A stretch of 64,000 nucleotides of DNA from Polytrichum commune (Eukaryota; Streptophyta; Polytrichopsida; Polytrichales; Polytrichaceae), in the NCBI GenBank assembly GCA_950295325.1, contig OX485806.1, positions 17,794,001 through 17,858,000 on the forward strand. Direction: 5' to 3'. Made by a program: the position numbers and the translations under genes. Positions 1 through 11,275 of the stretch are shown piece by piece. How positions within the stretch are numbered: position 1 is the first letter of the stretch; each line of letters begins with the position of its first letter. Below the pieces are notes generated by a model that was not told the DNA's origin, searched no databases, and worked only from the letters and a program-made list of their open reading frames with translations.

Positions 1-33
1 CACCTATGGAAGCGAAGCAAAGCAAATGACTTA

Positions 34-965
34 CGGCCGGTTTACACCATGGACCATGAAGTCGGACCAAGGCAGATGGCCTTTTCCATGGTCTGATGTC
101 ATGGTTCAACTTCCATGCATTTGGGCTTCTTACTAGGTGTAAACGGAATGTGGATCAAGAGGAATGACCATGGACCAAAAGTGAATGTGCTAGTTTTTTA
201 CGTACATGTCTTACAAGGGCAGTTTTGAAAAAAGATTCAAGTTTGACTAGTCTTTTGATTTCTCTTGTATTTCTCTTCTCGTTCTCAAAAAACAATTCAT
301 TCAATTTATTATAACAATACCTCTCTACCATGGGCCCTTGCCTTTTTCAACCAGAGCACCTCTTTTGCCTCTCCCAGATAGATAGAAGAGAGACAGATAG
401 AAACTCCCGGTCCCTTTTAAGGGGCCGGCGTGAATAAAGTGTCCGTTCGTAATGCCAATGACCCGATGCCCACCGAACAAGGGGACATTGGGACAATACT
501 ACTCTCCCCTTTCGAGGATGGATACTATAGTGACACACTATACTAGTTCCTAGCTAGCCACTAGTGCCTTGAAGATACCGGACATGATATCCCTCCAAAG
601 GGCTTTGAGGTACCCATACAACAAGGTCCAAGGATCCCCCACCATAGTTGGGTGGACTAAGGTGGTGAGCACCACGCCGGCATGGGGAATAGAACCCACA
701 ACCTCCTCATTGGGGGCCATGAGCCCTAACCACCAAGCTAAGGCCCGTGGTGCCTCTTTGCCTCTCCCACAACAAAACTCGTTGGACCACGTCAGTGGAT
801 AACGTAGGCCTTAAGATATGTCTTTTAGGAATTTTGAACTTCGTGGTCACTCTTACATTTTTTGCTTGCTGTAAACTGGAGCGATCCCAATACAAGTTCA
901 ACAACCAATCACATAGTTTATAGGACATTGGGACAACTTCATGGTCCGTGGTCTAAACAACCCCC
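34..965. mobile_element. MITE family B, copy B1 (with nested SINE)
   Basis: Left end CGGCCGGTTTACACCATGG follows TTA. The right end, on the complementary strand, reads GGGGGTTGTTTAGACCACGG, so the termini are imperfect inverted repeats of about 35 bp. Copies B2 (31032-31535) and B3 (49570-50052) are about 0.5 kb. B1 is 0.93 kb because a SINE has inserted at 377-752. A TWA target and GGCC termini fit the PIF/Harbinger class. There is no transposase reading frame, so the element is non-autonomous. Confidence 0.7.
377..752 (-). mobile_element. tRNA-derived SINE, nearly full length
   Basis: The insertion is flanked by a 17-18 bp direct repeat (359-376 and 753-769, core TTTGCCTCTCCCA), typical of LINE-mediated retroposition. 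Read on the - strand, the head starts near 752 with TAGCTTGGTGGTTAGG, which resembles a pol III A box. About 40 nt later GGTTCTATTCC resembles a B box (GGTTCRANNCC). The tail end is a short CTAT/TCTC-rich run rather than poly-A. A second, 5'-truncated copy is at 6585-6867. Family membership is inferred from structure only. Confidence 0.75.
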
Positions 966-1075
966 TTTTTTTCCTTCTTCCCCTCCCCCCCCCCCGGTGC
1001 GTGCATTTAGGAAGTGTGCATTTCATTGTGGGTCGGTGTTTGAACATTGGAACGTGAGTTGTCTACACTGAAATA

Positions 1076-1325
1076 TTGCATTTACTTTCACCGATTCTAT
1101 TTGTAGTGCTCAATACCAGTTGTAAATCGCATACGTAGTGTCACCAACATTGAATTTAAACCTAAAATTATGTGTCGTTCCTTGTAACAAGGTTTGGGCA
1201 TTATAGATTTATAATGTTGCATTTATTACCACTCACTAAGTGGGTGTTCATTCAAATCTCAATCATCCATGACGATATTTCATTGCAAACATGTTAGGAT
1301 GCAAAATATACCAAACTCTATTTCA
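1076..1325 (+). repeat. Dispersed repeat L, copy 1
   Basis: A direct, diverged relative lies at 32515-32765. Shared landmarks are GTAGTGTCACC, TTTGGGCATTATAGATTTA and CAATCATCCATGAC in the same order and spacing. No reading frame or terminal repeats are visible. From 966 to 1075 and from 1326 to 1740 I see nothing further. Confidence 0.55.
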
Positions 1326-1739
1326 ATAATTGACATTTGAACGAACTAATCGTAGTCGACCTAGTCCATTCAATTGTTCACTAGGGTCATGTAATGTTGG
1401 CACAGATGATATCCATATTTTATTTTATTTTTCAGGCGAACGGAGTTGAGGTTTATAGTAGAAGCACTTGCTCTTGATCAAGATCACATTGGCAATCTAT
1501 AGGGTACCGGGATTTCAATCAAACTGGGAGTGAATTTTGATTGGGCTGAAACCAATAGTGTCATGACATATGTCTTGGTCTTGAGTGCTAAAGTGAGGAG
1601 GAATGAGCGGTTATGGTAGCCTTTAGACATTGGTAATATGTTTGGCCCAACTTTTGGTTTTAAAAATACACAATGATTTCAATTTAAGGAATATAATTAC
1701 CAAAAAAATTGCAATCTTCCTAGTTTTTATCTTTCTATG

Positions 1740-1902
1740 CGAAAAAACTTGACATTGCCTCATACTTCTCTAGATTTGGTGCAAAATCTCTTGAGTGATT
1801 GGTTATGGGCACCTCTACTCTACTCTATGTGAAGTGAAAGGAGTGGAGTTGATTAGGTTGCTATGCTTGTTGTCCATTAAATTTGTTGTTGCTTAGCTCT
1901 TA
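1740..1902 (+). repeat. Flank segment K shared with the 25.7-kb locus
   Basis: This segment directly precedes MITE A1. Its reverse complement is found at 25663-25800, directly after MITE A3. Shared blocks include GGAGTGGAGTTGATTAGG-like and TTAAATTTGTTGTTGCTTAGC-like sequence. The MITE therefore sits at the same position in two copies of a larger repeat. Confidence 0.55.
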
Positions 1903-2401
1903 GGGCCACTTCACACACGAGCCAAGAGCCATGACCATGGCATTTTGAGAGCCCAAACTAAAGTGTCTAGAGGCCGTCCCAATACACCTTCAAAATCATG
2001 TAGTGTGGTCACAAATCCTCAAATGTAGTGTGAAGTCATATGTGACCAGGTTCTCAACCAAATGCCATTGCAATGAATTTCTATTCATGCAAGTCCTCAC
2101 ACATGATAAAATAGAATAAACCAACGGTTGTGAGCATTCAGAGTGCCATGGTCTCCTGGTTTTGTGTTAGGCATACATCCAAGAGGTGGTTTTTGAAAAT
2201 AGTCCAAGTGACCACGAAACATGATCCATTTGATGCCATGTAGGAATCCATGTAGACTTTACATCCATCTTGCATTCACATGCTCCATCGGTCCCTCAAG
2301 CATAGTGTGAAGCGAACTTGGACCGGCTCCGCCTTTTCCACCAATGAGAGTGCTTGAAGTGTACTGGTAATGGGCTCTCAGTCTCGTGTGTGAAATGGCC
2401 C
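1903..2401 (-). mobile_element. MITE family A, copy A1 (PIF/Harbinger-like)
   Basis: About 0.5 kb with terminal inverted repeats GGGCCACTTCACACACGAG and CTCGTGTGTGAAATGGCC(C). It is bounded by TTA on the left and TAA on the right. Five copies occur in the window (others at 4792, 25163, 27936, 50056). The interior is shared along its whole length, including CTTCACACTA near the middle and TTCAAAAACCACCTC. There is no coding capacity. Orientation is opposite to A2, A3 and A5. Confidence 0.8.
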
Positions 2402-2524
2402 TAAGGTATGAGGATATGAGCCACATCATTGTATGGATTCGGTTCTCCTTCTATCTATGTATCATGGTGTTGTTTACAACAAGGACATTGGTGAGGACGT
2501 GGTTTATTGTGGACCGCACTATTA

Positions 2525-3012
2525 AGGAGAGGGAATTATCATATACGAGCGTACCCTCTTATTCATCCAATATGAACACTTTTAAATAGTATGTAGTATG
2601 GAGGTTGATTTTAAAGTTGATTTTGACACCGGACCTAGTTTTAAAGACCCTGAATCAGTTCACTCATGGTAATTTGAGATGAATGTGGCAACAAATTCAT
2701 AATGGTCGAGTCTTTATGTTGGATGGATCAAGCGAGGATGTGGTTTTTTTGTGGACATCATTGCTAAGTTGACAGGGGAATCATCTTATACAAGCGTACC
2801 TCACATTCATCAAATGTAAAGGCCTTGAAACAATATGTAGCCCGGAGGTTGCCTTTTTTAAGTTGATTTGACATTAGACTTAGTTTTAATGACCCCGAAT
2901 TAGTCCACTTGGTCCGATTTGAGATGAATCTAGCAATAAACCTATAGGAGGTCAAGTCTTTATGTTGGTTGGATGAGAGGTACGCTAGTATGCCAATAAT
3001 TCCCTCTCTCCC
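2525..3012. mobile_element. Two adjacent copies of foldback MITE family E
   Basis: Two E units lie head to tail (about 2525-2765 and 2770-3012). Each begins with a GGGAATTATCATATACGAGCGTAC-like arm and ends with an inverted arm containing TTGGATGGAT/TTGGATGAGAGGTACGC. The interior carries the conserved blocks ATGTAGTATGGAGGTTG and AAGACCCTGAATCAG. Other copies: about 41003-41225, 55318-55515, 56552-56780, 57855-58095 and 63060-63320. Confidence 0.6.
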
Positions 3013-4791
3013 GCTACTAAGGTGATTAATTGGTAGAGTTTTTAATGTTCGGATTCTTTATAGCAAAACGTAGGTTTCTATGTGCAGTACCGTAATGGCT
3101 CATAGATTAGGGTTTTATTTCCAATTATGACACGGGTATTAGTAATCTATTTTACTTAAGTAAAGTTGGAGGTACACTAAATAGTCCTATTAATGTGCAT
3201 GGAAAACTAGTGTGGGCTACACTAATTTTCTGATCAAGGTGGAATCAACGCGGGTCCAAGACCCCAGGTCCTCCCCCGAGTCTTCATGAAGACTTCCAAC
3301 GAAGACATTGAATATTAGTTATAGGAAAAAAAATGGCATACAATCAAAATAATCACCCACATCAATTTTCTTGGAAACATTAGTGTGGCTTGCGCTAATT
3401 TTATGTTGGAATCTATCGTGGTTGATGATTATTGTGGCATGTATTAATTCTCATTGTGAGAATTAGTGTGGCTCTAAAAAAATATCATGGCCCACAATAA
3501 TAAGACTATTTAGTGCATATGTAACGTAAAAGCTTGTGTGACTGAAGGATTCTTGATGTCTATTAAGGTGAAAACACAGCAAACTATGTTAAAACTTGGA
3601 AAATACTATTACAAGGTTATTTGTCATGAGAAATAACATATCGAATTTAAGAAAAACAATCTAGTTAGATGTGGTTGGAATGAATAAACCTTCAGTCTAC
3701 ATGGGATTTGTATTTACAATATACATTTCATTCATGATGGATGAATTTAACAAAGATGCCACAAACCCCAAGCCAACCTCGATGGCTAGGGTATTATAGT
3801 GGTCATGTAAACGCGTCCATTGGGAATGTCAAAACACAGTGAACCGTTATACATAACATTATTAAGCAATGTGTATTCATTCATGTGGGCCCTGACAATA
3901 CAACCATGTGATGTTGCACTCGTTGCGACATCCCATGATTATATTCTCAAGCCCATATGAAAGAACACACACTTCTTAATAATGTTATGTGTAACGTGTA
4001 AATGATTATATTGATAGATGAGTTTCAGTAAGAAAATAGCATCAAAATCCCATAATTACTTCACTAGGATTTGTTTAGAATGAAGTGGCCCTCAACATAT
4101 AGAGGTCCACATCCATCTTATCATTCAAATCTTAAGACACAACAATATGCTAATAGTTATCTCAACTCGAAGACGTCAACTTTATGACCGTTGAATCTGA
4201 TCAGATTTCATTAGAATGAAAATGGTTTTGTTCTCGGACCTTCAATATGCACGGGCTTCTACAAGGAAGTGGTAGATCAAAACAAATGTTGGTGATAGTG
4301 GATTCAAGAGGCTTGAACATCAAGGTTGGTACGAATGTTCCAAGTTCATTGGAATGCACCCTTGGAACAATCAACACCTAGGCATCCAAGAAGCCTAGAC
4401 TGGGCCTCTCCGAGCCAAACAATAAAAAATAAAAAATAAAAGCATAAGCTAAATATATCCATTTTAAGCTAACCATGGCAACAATGACCCTGTCTAAATT
4501 AAGCTTGTTTTCAAGTGCATTGTTTGGATAAGTTGAACGCTTTTATGTTATTGAAAATTCAAGTTCAAATACATAGCATGGGTGTGCTTAGATGCAAATA
4601 CATGCATTTTAATTTGATCATGAATGTCTAGTATGAGCTCACTCATTTTCCCCTTGACATAAGACGAATGTATATAATACGATTTCAAACACATAGATAT
4701 AAAACATGATTTATGTAATTGGCGAAGGTTGTATAAATTGTGTATATGGCTGTACATTAAGAACCCATGTCCTTTAAGGGTCGAGTGCTAA
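3013..4791. repeat. Gene-free stretch with dispersed repeat I, copy 1
   Basis: Positions 3165-3510 match 45065-45490 in the same orientation. Shared landmarks are CAAGACCCCAGGTC, TATTAGTTATAGGAAAAAA and GTGTGGC blocks. The remainder of the stretch shows no reading frame, terminal repeat or array. Confidence 0.5.
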
Positions 4792-5289
4792 GGGTCACTT
4801 CACACACGAGACTGAGAGCCCATTACCAATACACTTCAAGCACACTCATTGGTGGAAAAGGCGGAGCCGGTCCAAGTTCGCTTCACACTATGCTTGAGGG
4901 ACCAACGGAGTACATGAATGCAAGGTGGATGTAAAGTCTACATGGATTCCTACGGGACATCAAATGGATCATGTTTCATGGTCATTTGGATTGTTTTCAA
5001 AAACCACCTCTTGGAGGTAGGCCTAACACAAAACCAGGAGACCATGGCACTCCGAACGCTCATAACCCTTGATTTGTTCTATTTTATCATGTGTGAGAAC
5101 CCACATGAATAGAAATTCATTGAAATAACATTCGATTGAGGGCCCAGTCACATATGACTTCACACTACACTTGAGGATCCGAGACCACACTACATGATCT
5201 TGGAGGTGTATTGGGATGGCCTTCAGACACTTTCATGGGGCTCTCACAAGTTCGTGGTCACGGCTCTTGGCGCTTGTGTGAAGTGGCCC
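4792..5289 (+). mobile_element. MITE family A, copy A2
   Basis: Ends are GGGTCACTTCACACACGAG and TGTGTGAAGTGGCCC. It is flanked on both sides by TAA, the clearest target duplication of the family. The interior is colinear with A3 and A5. The short reading frames inside it (4918-5112, 5233-5517) are chance frames in the repeat. Confidence 0.85.
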
Positions 5290-5583
5290 TAAGAACGTAA
5301 GCCCACACATCTTGGTGATCATGCCAAATTTGCACCCAAGGCCATGACATTGTTTATAAAGCTTAAGCAACGTGGGCTTGCTTCTACAAAAAAAGAAAAA
5401 GGTTGGGAACTGGATACCTAATCCCCTGCATATGTGCAATCCTTTTTCAATCGGGTTATACTTAACGAGAAATAGATGGGACCTTGGATTCTTATAGTAA
5501 GATCCCTTATTGGCCAACCAAAATATACAAAAGGTTGACCTCTTGTAAACATGGCAGTCATTTTTGGTATTGGCTTCTCTTTT

Positions 5584-6110
5584 AAGGTCATTATTTGTAT
5601 CTCATGCATTTTTTGGTAAATTCTGAGTAAACATCTAATTTTTGGCCCTGGGCTAGGTCACATCTTCATTTGGCTGGGCCCTGCTCTTCCCACGCCTCCT
5701 TCACTGCCCGGTCTACCTACCCGCACTTCAATACCCTTGATGACTTAATGACTTAAGTGACCGGATATTGTCACATTGGTTCCCAATGAGGAGGAGTTCC
5801 CACACAAGTGCGGGTAGGAAGAATGGGCAGCGAAAGAGGCGTGGGAGGGGGCGGGCCCAGCTGAATGAAGATGTGACCTAGCCCGGGGCCAAAAAATTGA
5901 TGTTTATTAGGAATTTACCAAAAAATGCATGAAATACAAATAATGGCCTTAATGACTTAATGACTTGAGTGACCGGATATCATCACATTGGTTCCCAACG
6001 AGGAAGAGCTCCCACACAAGTGTGGGTAGGAGGACCGGGTAGTGAAGGAGGCGTGGGAGGGGCAGGGCCTAGCCGAATGAAGATGTGATCTAGCCCAAGC
6101 CCAATTTTTG
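5584..6110. repeat. Foldback element with about 140-bp arms plus a third partial copy
   Basis: Positions 5584-5728 pair as an inverted repeat with 5806-5950. The outer ends read AAGGTCATTATTTGTATCTC and, inverted, GAAATACAAATAATGGCCTT; the inner part pairs around the GGGTAGG/CCTACCC region. The 75-80 nt loop and the first part of the right arm are repeated directly at 5951-6110. The RNA of this segment would form a long, nearly perfect hairpin. Confidence 0.75.
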
Positions 6111-6584
6111 CCAACAAAGTGATCACCATCCCAAAGTTGGGCATGTATTTGATTTTGATACGAACCCCAACTTTCGGTTTTCGAAAACAACTTAAAAACA
6201 AAGAACCTTAAGTTCTGGAGTTTCGAATTTGTTCTCAATAAAAGAACTCATGGTCCCGATTATTTAAAAAAACTCAAAGACCTAGTGGTTTTCATGACAA
6301 ACAAAGAATTGGCCATTTTTTTAGAAGATCGTTTGACTAGGTTTGATCTTTTTGAGAACCATGATTATGAATCAAAGTTTGGTTATTTTATTTTTTGAGA
6401 ATCGTGGTTATAGATTTAAAGAACCGCCCTAATCACCACCGGGGCTTTGGTGCCAATCTCAACACCCACCCAACACTGCACCGTACGTGCAAGTAGATGT
6501 GCGCTTGGAGGTTAAATTCCCACCTCATGTTACAAGCATGAGATACATGTAGTTTGTAGTTGTTCACGGGTTATGATGGAACCA

Positions 6585-6867
6585 GATAGATAGACAGAAA
6601 CTCCGGTCCCTTTTTAGCAAGGGGCCGGCGTGAATAAAGTGTCCGTTCGTAATGCCAATGACCCGATGCCCACTGGACAAGGGGACATTGGGACAATACT
6701 ACTCTCCCCTTTCGAGGATGGACACTATAGTGACACACTATACTAGTTCCTAGCTAGCCACTAGTGCCTTGAAGATACCGGACATGGTATCCCCCCAAAG
6801 GGCTTTGAGGTACCCATACAACAAGGTCCAAGGACCCCCCACCATAGTTGGGTGGACTAAGGTGGAC
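6585..6867 (-). mobile_element. SINE, 5'-truncated second copy
   Basis: This copy is nearly identical to 377-665, with only scattered substitutions, so both are recent. It is flanked by a perfect 13-bp target duplication TATGATGGAACCA (6572-6584 and 6868-6880). The copy stops before the A and B boxes (5' end on the - strand), as expected from incomplete reverse transcription. This is the strongest evidence that the family is a retroposon. Confidence 0.8.
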
Positions 6868-8277
6868 TATGATGGAACCATATAAAGTGTGCTTTCAAGT
6901 GTTCCATGCGATCCCTCACATTCCGATCTCTTATTAGGGTAAATTTGTACATCAAACACTAACACGGACGGGTGCTAAATGGGGTACCATTACTTTAGAG
7001 GGTAGGCAATCTTGCTACATATTATCTCATACAATCACTTTGTACAAGTTCTATGAGTCGTGAGTCTTATGATCAAAACTATTGTCTTACATTACATAAA
7101 ATAGTTGAAACTAAGGTTCTATTTGGTTAAAGATCGTGGGAAATTGATTATCGGTACCTTGTAGAGGCATTGAAGAAACTCGCCCCTATCAAAGGAACAT
7201 AAAATTTTAGAGAAGAGAGAACACCTCTACATTGCTGATAAACCTAATTTTAAAACCTATTGCTCCATTCTCCTACAATTCTTAACCGGTGTACTGTTTC
7301 ATTGTAGTCTAAACTAGCCCTCCTTGAGTTAAACTCCACAAATTGGCTAAAAGGTGAGTTGGTGCATAAAGTTATCTGGATTCAATTAAGTACCTAATTA
7401 ACACGCTTAAATAGTGGGGGCCATGTTAATTAAATTTTACCAATATGACTTGTCATACTAGGGTTGGTGGGGCCAACCTCTCTTGCACGTGCTCGTATGG
7501 GATTTAGGAGGGTATGCCCACGTATGCCCAAATCTTGCATAGGTAAGACCCATGTGTCAATACATGAGTTAGAATCCCTTTAGAATAGGGCACAACCCTA
7601 GTCTAAATCCTATAATATTTAGAGTATTCAAAACAAACAATCAAACTAAAAATGGATGTCCGGTGAGTTTCTCCTATGTATCAAAATTAGACTCCAACCC
7701 AAATGAACTCTAATCAACTCCTAATAGAGTTGAGTTTCTCACATACGCACCAAACGACTTTGCATGATGTAAAAGTATGTTGCAACAAGCTTAGTTCACA
7801 CTCTCTAGTTTAGTATGCTCGTTGCATGGCTTCCAACTCCACTTTGGACTGCTCACCCGAAGTGATAGTTGACATATAAAATTTGATGACTCTAAATACC
7901 TTAGCTTACCAAATTGTCAAGGATAATGAAAATATGCTTAATTTGGTCTCTCGTCTTAAAGATGGACAATTGTATTTGAGTGATGAACGGTTGGGTGGGG
8001 ATCTAAGAACATACACTAGAACAATATGTATTGAAAAGAGACTGGGCTACGTGCTCAAATTTTATCAACCATTCTAGAGCAGTAATCAATTTAATGGGGG
8101 GGGGGGGGTGAGAGGGCTACATGGTCATTTAATAACTCGAAGACTATTCACTTTGGCAATGAATAGGATAGGATGAAGAAAATGGCGACGAGGATGATTT
8201 GGATTTTGGAAATCGTTTTGCACTAATCACATGTTTCATGTCATACGAGAAAACTGGGCTCATAGAGGAAAAATGCT
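6868..8277. repeat. Gene-free stretch with decayed repeat family M
   Basis: Positions about 8030-8270 belong to a decayed family also seen near 28480-28720, 33170-33330 and 56090-56320. Landmarks are 'group-of-adenine' GAATAAGATATTCATA-like and CACTAATCATGTGTTTCAT-like blocks. A G12 homopolymer lies at 8097-8108. The 64-codon frame at 7883-8077 has no recognisable family. Confidence 0.4.
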
Positions 8278-9590
8278 TGTTTCATAGCCATTTGCCTTAA
8301 TGTATGCGGTGTTATGTTTCTTAATCGGACCCCAGTAGTTTGATTGGTGTGTGGTCCGATGAGGATCAAATAACAAACGACTTAAAGACATGTGTGCAAA
8401 AGAGGTTGGACTACCTCTAGATTTTGTATTAACTATTCCACACTCCACAACAAACACAATTGGGAAAAGACCTACTCAGTTACAAAAAATATGTATCAAC
8501 AAACAAATACCTCCAATAACCATAACTAAACTAAACTAAGGGGGAGGCCCAATTTTTAATGCGAGATTTGTTGATGCTTCATTCAAGTAGGTCATTTGAC
8601 ATTGCAACATAAGCTTTGGTGTGTAAATCTAATCGGTAGGAGTTGCAGAACATGAAAAACAAACTAAATAAGATATCCGAGGCATGGTTGCCTTATTACA
8701 ATGAGCCCACCGGCCACCATGATAAGATGTAAACTATGCCTATGAGACAAGCGAACTCTTGTTCAAAATAGGGCCAATGAGCTCACATTCATGTCAGTCG
8801 AAACACAAACGTTGAAATTTATTTCATTTCTTACCTAAAGGTAGATGGGATGTAAAATACTTGGTTTCTTCATTGGACCCTTATATTTGATTGGCATGTG
8901 GTTTGGTAAGGGTCAAAGAGCAAACATCTTAAAGTCACATGTTTAAAAGAGATTGGACGTTGTCTTCAAATGACAACAACTACTCTACACTCATTAGTGA
9001 AACCAATCGGGAGGACCTATGTATCCTATCAAGAAAATCAAAGAAACACGCACTTTTGATATCCATAATTAAATCAAGGGAGGTCTGATTTTCAACCCGG
9101 TTTTTGCAGATGTTTCAATCTTAGATTTGCTAACGGGCCACACGAGTTTCATTGTGTAAGTCTAATCGGTAGCAGTCGGAACTCAATAGTACCCACATAC
9201 AATACCTTACTCTACACTCATTAGTGAACCCAATGGGGAGGACCTATGTATCCTATCAAGAAAATCCAACAAACGTGCACTACCGATATCCACAATTAAA
9301 TCAATGGAGGTCCGATTTTCAATCCGGCTTGTGCAAACATGTCAATCGTAGATTTGCTAACGGGCCACACGAGTTTCGTTGTGTAAATCTAATTGGTAGC
9401 AGTCAGAACTCAACAACACCCACATACAATACCTTGCTCTACACTCATTAGTGAGACTTATGTATGCTATCAAACGCGCACTTCCGATATCCACAATTAA
9501 ATCAAGGGAGGTCCGATTTCCAATCCGGTTTTTGCAAACGTTTCAATCGTAGATTTGCTAACGGGCCACACGAGTTTCGTTGTGTAAATC
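8278..9590 (+). repeat. Tandem array D (about 227-bp units), left part
   Basis: Units begin at CTCTACACTCATTAGTGA: 8983, 9210 and 9437, a constant spacing of 227 bp. Each contains TATGTATCCTATCAAG, GGAGGTCCGATTT, AGATTTGCTAACGGGCCACA and TGTGTAAATCTAATCGGTAG in order. A diverged related segment precedes it from about 8278, and another isolated copy lies at about 29990-30310. The array resumes at 11022 after the solo LTR. Confidence 0.75.
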
Positions 9591-11016
9591 TGTGAGGCCA
9601 AACCACCCACCCTTAAGCGTCCTAGTCCGGGTGAGGGAATGGGGATCACATTCATGTTTACATAACTCCCTCTTCCCAACTTCGTAAAAATCCATCACAT
9701 TTCCCATCAATCATTGCACACCAATCCATTCCACGATAATATTACAAGCGTTGACAAACGCTCTTCTCTATTATCACAATCATAACACACCCTATTGCGA
9801 CCCCCACATTACTCACATCCAAATTCAACCGCTAATCCTACCATCCAATACCTCGTGTTCTCCTAGCTTGCTAATGAACTAATTATCTAAATTAAAATTA
9901 GGTCATAACCTACTTAACTAACTAGCACCTAGTCTAGTGTAACACTACGGCTTCCCCCCCTTATATCACCTCGGTCCTTCAAACAATTGCCCTTCAAACC
10001 AACATTAAGCTCACATTACTGCCCGAATTCAACCCTGTAGCACCCGACAACTGCCCTTCAAACTAGCATTAAGCTCACATTGTTGTCCGAATTCGGCTCT
10101 GTAGCCTTGGCAGCTGCCCTTCAACCATCATTAAGCTCACACCCTTCAAACCAGCATTCAGCTCGCACTGCCACCAAAATTCAGCTCTGTAGCACTCGGT
10201 AGTTGCCCTTCAGACCAACATTAAGCTTGCACCCTTCAAACCAACATTAAGCTCACATCCTTCAAACCAACATTAAGCTCACATTGCTGTCCGAATTTGG
10301 TTCTGTAGCCTTGGCAGCTGCCCTTCAACCAGCATTCAGCTCGCACTGCCACCAGAATTCAACTCTGTAGCACTCGGCAACTGCCCTTCAAACCAACATT
10401 AAGCTCACATCCTTCAACGAACATTCAGCTCGCACTGCCACCATAATTCAGCTCTGTAGCACTCGGCAGCTGCCCTTCAAACCAACATTGTGCTTGCACC
10501 CTTCAAACCAACATTAAGCTCACATCCTTCAAACCAACATTAAGCTCACATTGCTGTCCGAATTCAGCTTGTGGCCTCGGCAGCTGCCCTTCAACCAACA
10601 TTCTCCTTCGGAAGTAAGGGAAGGGGGAGAAGAGAGGGAGAGAGAAGAGTGAGAGGAGAGGAGTGAAGGAAGGTGCACCCAAAGCCACACACCCCCTAAC
10701 CTTACCCAACTAAAATTAGATCAAGCCTATCCACTAAACCCTCCACCCCTAAAGCAACAAGGGAAGGCCTCAAATCAAACAATTAAACCCAAGGCCCTTC
10801 CCCTTTCTTAACACACACACTTAACTTAATTCAACCAACCCACTAATGCCGCTAAGCTTCTAATTAACCACACAAAATAGGCTTAAGGCCTAAAACATAA
10901 CTCCACACCAAGCCTCACTCTTTTTATACTTTTGATTGTTTCAATAACAACTTCAAATGCAATTCTAAGTAAATTCTAAACACAAAATAAATATGAGCAA
11001 CCATTTTGGGCTCATA
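9591..11016. mobile_element. Solo LTR (1426 bp) inserted in array D
   Basis: The insert starts TGTGAGGCC and ends GGGCTCATA. The expected LTR end TCACA would need one C-to-T change. It is flanked by the 5-bp duplication AAATC (9586-9590 and 11017-11021). Removing it rejoins array D exactly as TGTGTAAATC then TAATCGGTAG. No polymerase, primer-binding site or second LTR is present, so this is a recombined solo LTR. It holds its own short tandem array at about 9980-10600. Confidence 0.8.
9980..10600 (+). repeat. Tandem repeats inside the solo LTR
   Basis: Irregular units of roughly 25 and 60-70 bp are built from CCTTCAAACCAACATTAAGC, TGCTGTCCGAATTC and CTCTGTAGCACTCGGCAGCTG-like blocks. At least ten occurrences of the first block are visible. 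Such sub-repeats are common in plant LTR U3 regions. The frame at 10503-10709 is a by-product of it. Confidence 0.7.
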
Positions 11017-11021
11017 AAATC

Positions 11022-11275
11022 TAATCGGTAGCAGTCGGAACTCAATAGCACCCACATACAACACCTTACTCTACACTCATTAGTGAGACTTATGTATGCT
11101 ATCAAACGCGCACTTCCGATATCCACAATTAAATCAAGGGAGGTCCGATTTCTAATCCGGTTTTTGCAAACGTTTCAATCGTAGATTTGCTAACGGGCCA
11201 CACGAATTTCGTTGTGTAAATCTAATCGGTAGCAGTCAGAACTCAATAGCACCCACATACAATACCTTATTACGA
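11022..11275 (+). repeat. Tandem array D, right part
   Basis: This continues array D after the solo LTR. The next unit starts at 11069 and is about 25 bp shorter than the others because the GGACCTATGTATCC part is reduced. The array ends abruptly at about 11275 where the GC-rich AGO1 promoter region begins. Confidence 0.7.

Noticed and set aside
4918-5517. 64- to 94-codon frames at 4.9-5.5 kb
   Set aside because: They fall in MITE A2 and its flank. Equivalent positions in A1, A3, A4 and A5 do not keep the frames open.
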